A stretch of 64,000 nt of DNA from Pyrocephalus nanus (taxonomy: Eukaryota > Chordata > Aves > Passeriformes > Tyrannidae). Every line of letters begins with the position of its first letter. Position 1 is the stretch's first letter. Location: positions 38,527,866 through 38,591,865 of the forward strand of contig CM076261.1 in the NCBI GenBank assembly GCA_038380795.1, written 5' to 3'. Positions 23,613 to 35,838 of the stretch are shown one piece after another. The translations under genes and the position numbers were made by a program. The notes beneath the pieces are model-generated. The model was not told where the DNA came from. It made no database searches and was given only the letters and a program-made list of their open reading frames with translations.

Positions 23613-26469
23613 GCAAAAGGACCAGATTGGTTTATAATGTGAAGGCCATTTGGAAGTACTTTCATTTTTTGTGCAGCTGCAATTGAAAAGATGAAATGTA
23701 AAGCTATTAGTTCCATGTTAAAGAATGATGAGAGATTTAGGTTACAAAAATAATAATTTCTAATTATACAGGTGTAAGGAGGTCTGGATGATAAGGCCAG
23801 CAGTGAAAACAAAAAGGATCTTGTGTGGGGTTTTCCGCCTCTGCACTTTGTGAATTAATAGGAAATTACAGACTATTAGGAAGTTGATTGAATTTTGTTT
23901 CTTAACTTTGCCGTTTTTCATTAAGGTGATCCTAAAAGCAGGTGGCTTTCAATTAGTTTTTTTGACAGTGCTGGCTAAAGTTGTAATGATCCTTGGGAGA
24001 GGGAAAGAAAAGAGATTTATTGCAGTAGGAATAAGCTAGGCCAGGCAAAGAGACAGAGTACATAACCACTAATTAACTCATGTAGTCATTAAAAAAAAAA
24101 AAAAAAAAAAAGAAGAAGAGGAAGAAAAAACAATGTGCAACCTGAAAGAGGATTGTAAAGCATTTCTGCACTGCAGATCAGACCCTTGAGCTTTCATTAC
24201 ACTGTGCATATCATATTAGATGGTATATATGAGCCAATTGCATATAAATCACATTTTCCCAATGTTGCAAGTCCTTGTCACAGAGCATATTTAATTTAAC
24301 ATTGCAATATTTATTTTCTAAAGTTGTAAGTAGGCCAAAACATACCCAGCAAAATGAGTGTTCTGCCACAGCACAGTGCCTGACCTACACTCCAGTAGAA
24401 AATTAACCCTAATTCATCTTCTTAGTGACCGTATGCCAAATAGCTATTCCAGATGCTCCATTCCTGCCCTTCACTGACTTTGTAAAGTGAAGCTGTAGCA
24501 ATTTTGCCTAATTCAGTTTGGATTTTTAATTACATCTATTCCATTCATTTGTTTCCACTTAAAACCATCATGTTGCGCTTGGGTGGCTTGTAAGCAAGCT
24601 TTGCTTGGTCTTACTATCCTTTAGGGACAGGCTTAAGCCAGAAGGCGTGTATGTCTGTTGAAACCATGTCAAATGGGAACTGCTATCTCAGATTCGAACT
24701 AGAAGGCTTTGTTTTCTGACACAAAGGGTCAAAGTCTGCCTAGTTATTTCCATGTGTCCCTTCCCCCCTCTCACTCCCATCAGGATTATTTTAAATTCAC
24801 ATTATGGATGAGCATTTATGTGCATATGCACAATTCACTGCAAAACACAGGCCCTTTATTGTTGAAAGCTTCTCTAGAATTAACTTGTTTCAGGCATTCC
24901 TCTCACAACCATTCGCACATTTCTAAAACCAGGGAGATTTGAGTCAATCTGCTTACAAAGTCTGTTTTTAGACATCATGTGGAGAAACCTGAGATGCTCC
25001 AAGCATTTTATTTTCTGATTTTTTCTTATTGCCGATAAGAATTAGTAGCAATCAATTAAGAACATGTATGCGTATTCCACCTATTATTTGAAGGATTAAT
25101 ACTATTTTGTATTACCTCACACATTAATACCATGTTTTTAGTACATCACAATCAAAGTGCTTTTGCTGCTCCTCCCAAGATTAATAGAGATTGTATCTGA
25201 TTACTGTAATGTTTCTACATTTGTAGAGCTGAGCATATTTATACTACAACAAGGGTGTGAAGTGAGAAGGCTACAGAAAGGATGCCAAGATAAGGCAGTC
25301 TGAACCTTCTCACTGACCTCCTGCTATACACAGATGAAAATGTTTCATGACAAAGTCTATCAAATTGTATGTACCTTGTGAATGCAAATTATTCCTAAGA
25401 AGTTACAGTGTGGAAGGAAAAGGTGAAATTTAAATTAAAACTTTTTTTTTTTTTTTTAAACCTTGCATTTGTCAAAGTCAGGGGACTTTTGGTTTTGACA
25501 TTACAGGCACAAAAGTAAAGCTTTGCTGTCATTTCTTAGCTCTAGTACAACTCCGCTTATGAAATAAAATTGGACCATATGGGAGCATATGGAAAAAACA
25601 GAAGGTTAGTATTTGTGGGAAAGTACCTCCTACAGGTGGCATTGTAATTAACCTTGTGGGTCCTGACTATGAACGTCACTCAAGTGTTCACACGTGCCAT
25701 GTCCCTGCATGGGACAGGAGCACAGTTCCCATGCCAGGACCACCAGGAGCCACCCTTTCTCACCAGGGAGCCACTGACAGCCACGATCCCCCACATCCTG
25801 CTGGCATCCAGCATCCAAGGTGGAGGGTGGCCACCCAGGACAGGCCATGGGGCCCCTCAAAGCTGTGGCCATGCTGTCAGGTAGCACTGTGCTCTCCCAC
25901 AAACCCTGTAGAAATAGTGGTTGGGAAGCTGCTTTCTCACACCTCATGACTTCCCACACCTCCTCGTCCTGGCACAATCCCGGTTCCCAGGGTCTTGCCA
26001 GCTGGAAGAAGAGGGGGTGAAGCTGTGCCACAGTCTGGTCAGCCTTGCTTCTCTAGTTTGCCCTGGCTGCTATAAAAGAGCTGGTAGGACATGCCTTATT
26101 AGCAGATTTTGGCACCCTCCTTCCCATATTTTGGGCAGAGCAGGGTGTGTCTCTGCATAAGACACAATCCTGTGGCCACCCCTCCTCCAGCCCCCTTGGC
26201 AGCTGAGACCACGCTAAGTGTGCCCTGGATGTCTTAGCACAGGCAAAGCAAATAAAAATGAGGAGTAGCCATATACACAGAGGGTCATAGACCTACACAT
26301 TGGCATGTATTTTAGGGCAATAAGTGGTGCAAATGGGTTTGGGGCTATGAGCTCAAGAGGGGAAATACAAAAAGGTGGGATCAAGCTTGGGCAAACAGCT
26401 GCACCTATGTTTTTCTCCCCAGTATGACTGTGCCAAACACATTTCACTAAGAATTGCTGGGGAGGACAC
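23613..26469. other. Noncoding stretch with poly-A/T runs and a GC-rich block
   Basis: AT-rich up to about 25.6 kb, with an A21 run (24091-24111) followed by GAAGAAGAGG and a T16 run (25443-25458). From about 25.65 to 26.23 kb the GC content rises and open frames appear on both strands (longest 127 codons, minus, 25648-26031). The products are not recognisable and overlap each other in opposite senses. This block directly precedes the CR1 copy and may be an unrecognised mobile element or a divergent part of one. Confidence 0.45.
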
Positions 26470-27455
26470 AGACTGAAGCGGACTGAGATCTGTTTGAACA
26501 GCAGATCCCAGAGGGTTCATTGCCACACGATCTAGTTGGAGGCCTGTCACTAGTAGTGTCCCTTGAGGTTCAGTAGTGGGCCCAGGATTGTTTAACTTAT
26601 TCAACAATGACTTGGATGAAGGGGCAGATGCCTCCTCAGAAAGTTCACTGATGACACAAAGCTGGGAGGAGCAGCCGATACCCTGGAGGGCTGTGCCATT
26701 TAGAAAGACCTTGACAGGTTAGAAACATGAGCAAAGAGAAACTGAGGTTCAGCAAAGGCAAATGCAGGGCCCTGCACATGGGGAAGAATAACTCCTCATA
26801 CCAGGACAGGCTGGCAGCTGACCTGCTGGAAAGCAGCTCTGCAGAGAAGGAGCTGGGGGTCCTGGTGGACAACATGCTGTCAATGAGCCAGCAGCGTGCC
26901 CTTGTGGTCAAGAAAGCCAATGATATCCTGAGGGGCATTAGGAAGAGTATTGCTTGCATGTTGAGAGAGGTGATCCTGGACCTCTGCTTAGTCCTAGTGA
27001 GTGCTGTGTCCAGTTCTGGACTCCCCAGTACAAGGAAGACATGAAGCTCCTGGAGTGAGTCCTGCAAAAGGACTAGAGCATCTCTTTTGCAAGGAAAGGC
27101 TGAGGATGTTGTGCCTGTTCAGCCTGGAGAAGAGAGCACTGAGAAGGGACTTCATCAATGTTTACAAGTATCTGAAAGGAGGATGGAGCCAGGCTCTTCT
27201 CAACAGGACAAGAAGCAATGGGCAGAAACTGATTCACAGGATGTTCTACATAAATATGAGGAAGTATGGATGACCATGCATTGGAACAGATTGTCCAGAG
27301 AGATTGTGGAGTCTGCCTCACTGGAAATATTCCTGAATGATCTGGACACAATCCTGTGCAATGTGCTCTAGGGCGATCCTGCTTGAACAGGAAAGTTGGA
27401 CAAGATGACACATCTGTGGTCCTTTCCAACCTTAACCATTCTGTGATTCTGTGAG
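26470..27455 (+). mobile_element. Degenerate 5'-truncated CR1 LINE
   Basis: A plus-strand copy of the 3' part of a CR1 non-LTR retrotransposon. The translated pieces follow the end of the CR1 reverse transcriptase in order: VPQG-like and NDLDEGAD-like text near 26550-26640, then SSSAEKELGVLVDNMLSMSQ and KKANDILRGIRKSIA (26727-27044 frame), then LFSLEKRALRRDFINVYKYL followed by KGG (27001-27273 frame), then HWNRLSREIVESASLEIF (27087-27371 frame). The pieces lie in different frames and contain internal stops, so the copy is dead. The element ends with the CR1-typical repeats ATTCTGTGATTCTGTGAG (27438-27455) and, as usual for CR1, has no poly-A tail and no obvious target duplication. The left end is approximate because 5' truncation is the norm for CR1. 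Confidence 0.93.
26550..27371 (+). pseudogene. CR1 ORF2 reverse-transcriptase C-terminal remnant, broken
   Basis: This is the coding part of the CR1 copy. It would encode the C-terminal end of the reverse transcriptase and the region after it. The order of conserved segments is intact from the VPQGS-type motif to the final HWNRLPREVVESPSLE-like stretch. The catalytic FADD box region is degraded: around 26630-26660 the text reads as SSESSLMT rather than a recognisable FADD. Frameshifts occur between the segments ending near 27044 and starting near 27087, and stop codons close each piece. The protein would not be active. Confidence 0.85.
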
Positions 27456-27921
27456 GTACATCTTAAATAGCAAGAAAGAGCAGAATCAAAATGTCCTCAC
27501 CTTTGAAAAGACTTGAAGCTTTTGCACAGCTTTAATAAATGCAATTTGCAGAAATAACGCAGTGTTTTAAAATAAATGATGCTCACAGACTCACAAGCTC
27601 TGATTTATCTATAAGCATCCTCATGCAGTGAGGTTTATTAAATTTCAACCTGGGCTCTCAACTGTTCAGTTACTATAGATAATTAATTTGATTATCATTC
27701 AGTCAGACTGTTTTGTGAATGACTGAAACACTCCCATATTATTGCTAAAAATATTTCAGTTAGCTTATATGGAGAAATCTTAACTTATATTTTTTTTCCT
27801 TCCTTGTTTGTTTTATTTTATTTTTGTCCTCACCATATTTCTTTCTGACAGTGAGTTGTTCTAAAGTACATAGAGTTGGATTCCTAATGCTTTGCCTAAT
27901 GCTTTAATGTTTTTTTTGAGC
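27456..27921. other. AT-rich noncoding stretch after the CR1
   Basis: No gene recognised. AT-rich with T-rich runs near 27790-27830. It holds a small tandem duplication TTCCTAATGCTTTGCCTAAT and following (about 27880-27905). Confidence 0.5.
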
Positions 27922-28106
27922 ACACAGTTAGTATTCATTCTTAGCTATGCATGCATCTTCTAGTCACATTAGGTGACCCTTTTTTCTTTTCTTTTTCTTC
28001 ATGCAGAAGACAGAGGAGGAAAAGTGTGGGCACCCTGTGCATTACATTGCAGTTCTTAATAAATCTATGTGTATTACTTTAAAAAAAAAAAAAAAAAACA
28101 CAGTTA
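27922..28106 (+). mobile_element. Candidate small retroposed polyadenylated transcript with 9-bp flanking repeats
   Basis: AATAAA at 28058-28063 is followed 17 bases later by a run of 18 A (28081-28098), the layout of a polyadenylated mRNA 3' end. The nine bases ACACAGTTA occur at 27922-27930 and again directly after the A-run at 28098-28106, as a target-site duplication would. The insert between them is about 150 bases plus tail. It contains a pyrimidine tract and GCAGAAGACAGAGGAGG, and no long open frame. I cannot name a source gene. The signal, tail and flanking repeat are seen; retroposition is inference. CR1 machinery rarely yields poly-A-tailed copies, so such inserts are uncommon in birds. 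Confidence 0.4.
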
Positions 28107-29380
28107 AAAAAGAAGAAAAAACAGTAGTACTAATTGTAAGAAGCTGTCTGGCTGCACTATATGGGATGAAAAGTGTTATGCATTAGTACATTAGATTCTC
28201 TTGCACTTCTTGGTTACAAAATTATACACTAAGTACATTAGTTTAGAATTAGAGCAGAATGTAAGTACCTAAATACAGTTGGTGTGCTCACCCTATTTAT
28301 TTCTTGTGACAAAATAAGTGGAGTTTGTTTTTACTAGCATCCATTAGATGTGCTCTGCTGTAAAAATTCCACTGAGTTCGCGAGATGGAGGTAACTTTAT
28401 GTGGTGTCATCTCATCAAGCACTGCAGGCAGCCTGTGCCTTACAGAGCATGTCTGGTCCAGCCTCATACTGGAAGGTGCTCGCTGCACCTCTGACTAGCA
28501 AAGGGACCTTAGTGAGAAGAGGTACTAACCATTATTGGGCCAGATGATTAAGCTGGGCAAGCTTGTGGACCCATAACTTTTCTTCAGCTATATCAGCCTG
28601 TCTAATGAAGGATATGAATTCTGCTCACGAGACTTGTTGCATGACATCAGCACTGCTCTCTGTTACTATACACTGCACTCTTCTGACGAATTCCTGCAAC
28701 AACACTGAAATCCCTCTCTGGGGAGCTTGTACATGTATGTCAGGGTTAGGAAGGCAGAGCAGAAAAAATATAAAGATAGGCCTTTTTAAGTGATGTGGTC
28801 CTTTTTCCCTTCCAAGAGCAATTGCAGACTTTGACTCGAGGGTGTTCAATTATTTATTTTTTTTATCCAGGATAGAAATTCCTCCTTGAACTTGTAATAA
28901 TAGCTTAGCATAGATTGTTGATTTCACTTATGAATAAGGCCTCTGAAATTGTGTTCAGTCTTGCTTCAAGCCTTCAGGATTATTTCTTCCCAATTTATGG
29001 AGTGCATTGCAGTGGATACTAGTAAAAGCAATTATTTCAGGAAAGTGACTGGTAGATTGCAAGAAAAAGAAAGTCCTTTCTCGTCTCCCTAAATGAAATA
29101 GTTAGATATCCTGACTTGCTCAGTTCAGACAAATGGGCAATTTTGCTGCAGAAAGATATCAGTGGGAGTCTGTAGTGACTGTGTTTCTTCTTCCTTTGCC
29201 ATTCCCCTGCTCTGGAATGAGAATGTCTTGGAAAGGTTGAGGGGAAAGACTGTGAGTGTGAAAGTACAGAGGTGCCTCTGACAGGAGACTTCAGTCATTG
29301 CTGATGCCAGGCTTCAAGCATGAAATATTTACTTATAGAGGTAGAACTGAAAATTATCAAATGTATCTCAAACATCAAGT
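28107..29380. other. AT-rich noncoding stretch
   Basis: No gene, RNA gene or recognisable repeat. Short open frames below 80 codons only. GTAAGTACC at 28261 is donor-like, but no convincing acceptor lies upstream. Confidence 0.5.
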
Positions 29381-29440
29381 CTGAATGCAACTCCATTGAG
29401 ATTAATGAGAATTTTGGCACTGAATTCCGTTGAAATACCG
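29381..29440 (+). repeat. Fragment of an ancient amniote interspersed repeat
   Basis: CAACTCCATTGAGATTAATG, AGAATTTTGGCACTGAATTC and CGTTGAAATACC follow the pattern of the old repeat with two 'ccattgacttcaatggg' cores separated by 'agttttgc'. Divergence is high and the copy is short. Confidence 0.45.
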
Positions 29441-32400
29441 TGCTCACCAATGCGTACAGAAAAGGGTAGACAATATCAATAGACCTTAGAGAAAAAGGGA
29501 GCTACCCTACATCTTACACTGCTATTATTATTAAGGGCTGTCTCCCAAAGAGTGCTGGGTACTGAGCTGACACACTCCACGGAAATGTGTAGAAAGACTC
29601 AATCTATGCAGCAGAGAGCTTCAAACACTAAAGAACCAGGTACTAGTCCCTGTGGAAAGCTTTTGCAACAAATATGTGGCCAACAAATAGTCGCAAATCC
29701 TCTTGTCTACTTCTGTATGTCCCAGGGTAGGTTGGTGCATTCTTTTTCCCAAAATCTCTATATCCCACAGAGTAGACAAAATATAGGGGTTTTTTCTCCA
29801 CTTTTTTTACACTCTTTACAGTAAATTTTCTTTAAAGTGCCATTAAAATATTGTGTATGTTATTATTTTTCTTTTAAAAAAACATAAGAACTGTTCTTAA
29901 TAAGTACCAGGGATCAATTTAAAATAACATTGCTTTTGAATTCAGCAGAATACACAACCTTATTTTTATATCTTCACTTGGATTTCCATTGCAGTGCTGT
30001 ATTACTGTTGTTATTAAATTCAAATAACATTCAGGCTTTTGTGTGTGCTGGGGGGGCAAGCAAAAAACGCAAGGTTGATATTCCTGTGACTTGAGAACCT
30101 GCATAGGATGCTATGTTCAGAAAAGGTATACTGAAAAGAGAAGAGTTAAGGTAGCTATAGGTCATGGTAATGGTATTGTAATATTGGTAATGTGGTTTTC
30201 TCTTGAAGTTATGCACCTGAGAATAAACAGATTACAGTTATTTAGGAATTAATTCAGCATCATTAAATGCCAATGAGCATCTGGAAATGAGCCTTCAGGA
30301 GTCATCTGACTGTAAACTAGAGCATATCTTAGAGAGGCATTTCTTGTACAGGCTATGAAGACTGCTTTGGGAGAACCAGACCATGTGCAGGCCCAGACTA
30401 GTAGAGAAATAGGAGCAGTGCTGATGCAGAAAATGCAAGTTCTATAGGGAAGCAGAACGCTTTAGGATGTTTAAAGCAAAAGATGACTCTTGAACCCAAC
30501 GTATCTTGAGTGCTGGTACTTTTGATTTGTCAAGTATGTTATTAACAGTGACCAAAATGTTTGATTTTGAGGATGAACTGAAACTCCTACATTACAAGCA
30601 GATTTTCAAGAGAAATAGAAAATGTCACTACTTGTCCTGATGGTTAAAATCAGGCTTTATACACTGTGCTTGTTACTGCAGAACTAATGGGCACACACAT
30701 ATCTTCCTAAGTTACTTTGAACTATATTGAAATACACGTTTTATTAACCTAATTCTGCTTAGACTACTTTAAACAAAGTTGTAAAGGAAATACTAAAATA
30801 TTTTTGCTGAGATTATAATAATTTACCTAAGTAACGTTAGTAAAGCAATAGATAATGGTGACAAAGGGCTACGGAATATTTTAGGCAGCAGAAATCAGGC
30901 TTACAAGAGTACTGAATGAAGTCACTAGGGACCAGAAAGGCAAAATAAATTCCTGACTCTTAAATGCTGAGTTTTATCCCATAGTGAGATGTGAAAGCTC
31001 ATCAGGGATTTGTTTCATATCACTTCCAAATGAGAAGAATGGAGACGGTATCATAAAATTTAACAAGTTGCTCCAGGAGCAGCACAATTGAAAAAGCCTA
31101 TAGTCCTATAGATTTGTTTTCTATATCCATAGATGCCAGTCCCTCCTCTGGCATAGCCTTATTGCCTCTGTTCTGGCTCCTATTGTCTCAGCCATCCTGA
31201 CAACACCTCAAATTTCCTTCCCCATGCCCTATCAATGTCTGCACAAAACTACAGATTCTTTCAAGGCCCAGAGGATCTGCTCCATCTGTCCAAGCCACTC
31301 ATGTGCTAGTTGGCCAGCCACATCCCCAGGCTGCCCAGCAGAGGCCAAGACCAGAACCACAATTAACAGAGCACAATTAACTTGCTACAGGTTTTCTTTC
31401 TGTGGGACATTCATTTGGGTCTTTCTTCTCTTTGTTTCAACCTTATATAATATGTGTAGGGCCCTACGAGTTCTGTTGCTGTCATTGAATTAAGCCAGCT
31501 GAAACTGATGAAATAACTGAAATCCAAATAAGCCAAGAGATTTCAAACTAATTATGAGTTGCCAGGATGGATAGGCATAGATAGAGACCCCTGCCTTAAG
31601 GAGCAGGCTTTGAGCTGTGAGTATCGAGGCCCCAAACCTTGAAAGGCCCTGGAGATCCACCAGTCTGTGCTAGGATTGTGCTTGATAATAGAGATGATCC
31701 TGTGTTATGCAGTCCTGTATACACAATCCAATCCCAGATCTCAGCTGGGAAAACCTTTTGAGGGGAAAGGTATTTTCTGCATTTTTGTGGCAGCAAGATC
31801 CTCAGCATCCCAGGCTGCTGTGTGTCCAGAAACTGACTGCTGTTTGCTTGCAGATAAGTTGGCATTGGGCTGTAAATCTGATGTACTGGACTGCATCTGC
31901 AGGGAGGCTGATTGTCCCATGGGCAGTGTGTCTGCCCAGACCCTTTTCCACAGGCACTGGAGAGTGGTTATCCAAAATCGCCGAGGTCCCCAGTCCACAC
32001 TGTCCTTCAGCATTCATATGGTGGCTCTGCCATAGGCAGAGGGATGGCAAAATTATGTCATTTCTTTATGAGATCGTGCTTTAAATAGTGCAGTCACTTT
32101 CATGTTCTCAGAAGGGTGAGGGAGCAGAGAGACATTGGCAAAGCAAAAACCCTGCCTATTTTTTTGTTGTAAAATGGAGTGAATTTGGGACAGGCCAATT
32201 TAAAATGAATGTGATGCAACTCTTCCACATGCAGTAAAACTGAGACATGAGCCTGACCCTTTCAGTAGCACCCCAACTTCTGGCACTGTGTCTAATCAAT
32301 TAAGGGCATGCTTAAGAAAACATGCACGTTTCTGCCTTGGTGAATTTAATGGTGCTGAATTCCATCCCACTGCAAGACAGCAGTTAAGTACCTTTTTAAC

Positions 32401-33267
32401 TTTCAGAAGGTGCCCATGTACCTGCTGTAATCCACTGCTGAAGCAGATGATCATCTCAAGTACAAAGATATCTCCCTAGAAATGAATGTGCCTTGAACTG
32501 TTCATTTCATTACAAGTTTTAATTGTTAGGTAGTTAACAGGGTAATACACGTTAATTAACAATTTATTAATAGCTATTGAATAACAATATAACTAATGCT
32601 TACCTGCAATTAAAATCTATGCTGATTAGGGTTGCACTGTAACTTGGTGCTGCTGGGATAACTTTTGTAATGACGTGTGTATTACCAAAACTTGAACGCT
32701 CCTGTAGTCTGTTATCCCTCTTCTGAAAACCAGCAAAACAGTAAACAAAACAAAACCTCTGCAGTGGGCTCATTCAGTTCTGAAATACTGTGAAGGAGGT
32801 GCAAGAGGAGGAGAAAAAGAAATTCTTTATAATGAATTATTAATAATTAGTTGTTTGACCAGAAGATGAAACCCCAAGTCCCTAACTTGGATTTAATGCT
32901 TGTTTAAATAGCAATTGCTTTTGTGTCCTAGAAATTGCACAACCCACATAATGCCCAAAATCCCAAACCAACTGAAAATTTTTCAGGCTTCTCACCTTAG
33001 CCTATCACTTTTAGTGATGTTGCTTGCTTTCTTTTTAAGAACTTGCCTTGCACCTCAAATGAACAACCAAGTTCCCTCTCCAGAAAATGTAGGCCAAAGT
33101 CATTAACTTCTTCGAGTCAATGATTGAATGGGCTTGCTTTTGTGGGGGGAGGCTCACAATGAGCTGATGAACAAAGCTTTTCATTTATATGCTAAAGTCA
33201 AAGAATGGGGTATTCAGCTGACCTAATTACCTGTCCAAATAGGGCAAACCAAGTATAAAAAGAATAC
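29441..33267. other. Noncoding stretch with overlapping short open frames
   Basis: No gene recognised. At 31.6-32.1 kb several open frames overlap on both strands (up to 125 codons, 31707-32084). None has a recognisable product and they exclude one another, so I do not call a gene. The segment 32521-32640 is strikingly AT-rich, with TTAATTAAC and TAATTA-type homeodomain core sites, and is a candidate conserved noncoding element. Confidence 0.5.
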
Positions 33268-33330
33268 TATGGGTCAGATCTGGATCTGTGTTATGCTGCT
33301 GAAAACCTCAGGGTAATCAGTGATGCTACT
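33268..33330 (+). repeat. Fragment of an ancient palindromic amniote repeat
   Basis: GGGTCAGATCTGGATCTGTG, TTATGCTGCTGAAAACCTCA and GGGTAATCAGTGATG follow the left half of the old repeat seen also near 18.8 kb ('gggtcagattctgatctcagttacactggtgtaaatctggagtaactcc'). Confidence 0.5.
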
Positions 33331-34970
33331 TCATATTTAAATTTGGCTCTGTGTCCACTTAGTGCATTAGTCCCAGTCTCAGAATCTGTAATGAGCAACC
33401 TGCAATTAACTCACTGTGTTTGTACCCTTCTGATTAATCATAACACTCCATATTATTATTAATGCAAACAGTTACCATGAAATATTTCTTCATTAGTTCT
33501 GACTGGTTGACTTTTCGGTTTTTCTCTTTCCTACTGGAAAAAATAATTATCCAGGAATAATACAATTAAGAATGTTTTAAATCCGTTGTATTAACTTGTT
33601 TTGCCTAATCAGTCTGTGTCCCTTGGTCTCCTTTAAGTTTCATCAGAGGAGCTTCTTCTGCACTGGTGCTTCTTCAAGGACTGTTATGTGAGCTGACTGT
33701 CCTCCCCTGGTGACTGTGCAACGCGTGTATCAGTGGGGGCTGTGCCATGTAAGGCCATGACCTTTAATTGGGATGAGTCAGTTAGCTGGACAGTGCTTGC
33801 ATTTGAACTGCAGCCAACACTATTAGACAACCCCAACCTGAGCTACATCCTCCCCTTGTAATGCTTCCATCTGGCATCATCAGCCAATGCTGCTTTACAA
33901 AATGCCACGGCATTACCAACCCAGTGCACAACGGGCAGGAGCAGCCAGTTGGAAAGACAGAAGCTTGTCCTTCACCTTCATTAAGTATGGACTGCCAGGA
34001 CAAAGGGATGGATTTCACGGGACATGGGGAGAGTTCTCTTACTGTGCTGGGCGTGAAGCCCTGAGACAGGCTTTTCTAGAACAGTATTGTAAATTTGCAC
34101 TAAGATGATGGTATGAAATCACATATTGCAGCATCTGTATTTGGGGAGTGCAGACTCCATCCAGCTAACTTTTACTTGGTTAGATTTGATTTAATTGCTT
34201 TCCTTAACTCTCCCCTTCTCCCCTTACCTTTTCCCTTTCCCCATCCCTTTTCTCCCTTTCTATTTTATTTTCATTTTAGTCCCCTATAATAAAAAACGTG
34301 TTCAGTGCATCTATATGGGTAACTAGATTATTATAGATTGCTAGAAAACATAAAGCTTTTTACCTAATGGCCAGGGGTTCAAACACAGACTACATGAAAG
34401 TCAGAAAATTGTGATAGCCTTCGTGTGATGTGTTTTGCCATTAGGTTTTTGATTAATAAAGGGTTAAATGGTGAAATATACCAGGAAAGCTACCTTCTCA
34501 GTCACTGTGAGGATGAAGGATGCTGGCAGAACCACCTAGGTGAGCACAGCCATCTTCTGTAGAGTCGTGGAAAACTTTGGTCTCCAGGACAAAACTTTAA
34601 ACCCACTTGCCATCTTCTCAGTGATCCTGGCCAAGTCCAGCTTCTCATCAGTCCAAAAGAAAAAAGGTCTAAAGGAAAGGTATGGCTCATTCTCTGTGAC
34701 TGGGAGTGGGATGTACAAAAGGGCAAAACGGGAATGTGATTTGTTGGATGACACATCATGCCACCATGACAGAAGATTTGCTCTGGAGAGTATTCAGTAA
34801 GTCTTCAGAGCAATTCTAGGGCTGTGGGCATAGACTAGGAAGTAGTGTCTTAATATGTAGGCAAAGTCATTTTGTTCTTGCTCACCTGGGCTCATAGGTA
34901 TTAAAATTGGGTATTATTTGAATATCAACAATATTAGCATATGATTTCAAGGAATTGAAGCTCTTCTATA
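33331..34970. other. Noncoding stretch with a strong pyrimidine tract
   Basis: No gene recognised. At 34198-34279 there is an 80-base T/C-rich tract ending in CATTTTAG, which looks like a splice acceptor, but every frame after it meets stops quickly. At 34540-34800 a plus-strand frame of 86 codons runs from near an AG acceptor (TTCTGTAG ending about 34562) to a donor-like GTAAGTC at about 34798. A minus-strand frame of similar length overlaps it. Neither product is recognisable. Confidence 0.45.
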
Positions 34971-35066
34971 AAATCACAGAAGCACAGAATGAGTAACACT
35001 GGAAGGGAACACTTGAGGTAATCTAGTCCAACCTCCCTGCTCAAGCAGGGTCACCTCTAGCAGCCT
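34971..35066 (-). mobile_element. Short CR1 3'-end fragment, minus orientation
   Basis: AAATCACAGAAGCACAGAAT begins the segment. It is followed by GGAAGGGAACACTTGAGGTA, ATCTAGTCCAACCTCCCTGC and TCAAGCAGGGTCACCTCTAG. This is the reverse complement of the conserved 3' UTR of CR1 elements. Only about 95 bases remain, so it is heavily 5'-truncated. Confidence 0.88.
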
Positions 35067-35799
35067 CCTGTCTCTTATCTCTAAAAGTAGGACAAAATCC
35101 TAGCTCAGTTAATATCTGGAAAACCTAGGGAAGAGTTGTGTTTTGAGCCTATGCAGTATCTTGAAAGCTTAGGGGCAAGTTTTGCTCTCAATAAACTGAG
35201 CTACAGCCAGGTTGCTTCACATTTAGGTTATTATTGGTTTGTTTCCTTGTACTTTGGTTCCTTCAGTCCTCTCAATAGTTAAGTCAGACCTCTCTTGCTA
35301 GGAAAATGGGGGGCTAAAAGGTCAGCCATGGCTTCCCTTGCATCTCCCCAAAACAACATAGAAGATTGACAGAAGGCTTCAGAGGAGGGAGATTTAAGAA
35401 TCGTGTGACTTAAATGAAATGGGTTAAGGCTTTATTTCTGAGAAAAAATGCCCAAAAATATAATCTTTCCCCATCACAGCAGTAGACAGGACATTTTTAA
35501 TGACAATGACATATTAGGATGAGAAACTTTTAATTGGAGGCTTGCTGCAGCCAAGCTAAAAATGTAGTTACTTAAGCAATTGCCAGTGGAAAGAAAGCTA
35601 GAAGTCAGCAGCAGCATTTTCAGCTAAGGCAAATTAGCCCTCATGGTACCTGAACATGAGGATACCTGCTCTGCCTCGGTGCTGCTGTGATCTGGTGCAG
35701 AGAGTCAAAGGCAGATGCAACAGAGGTAAATCCTTGATTATGGATAACATGGGAGATAACCAAAGCCTCTTGAGCGTAGTGAAACAACCAGCGTTAACG

Positions 35800-35838
35800 C
35801 TTTGGCTTTCCTTTCATAACACTTTGGCTTTCCTTTCA
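35800..35838. repeat. Tandem duplication, two 17-bp copies, period 22
   Basis: CTTTGGCTTTCCTTTCA is present at 35800-35816 and again at 35822-35838, with ATAAC-like spacer text. A recent local duplication. Confidence 0.9.

Noticed and set aside
24091..24111. A21 run considered as a retroposed tail
   Set aside because: No AATAAA in the 10-35 bases before it and no flanking duplication seen.
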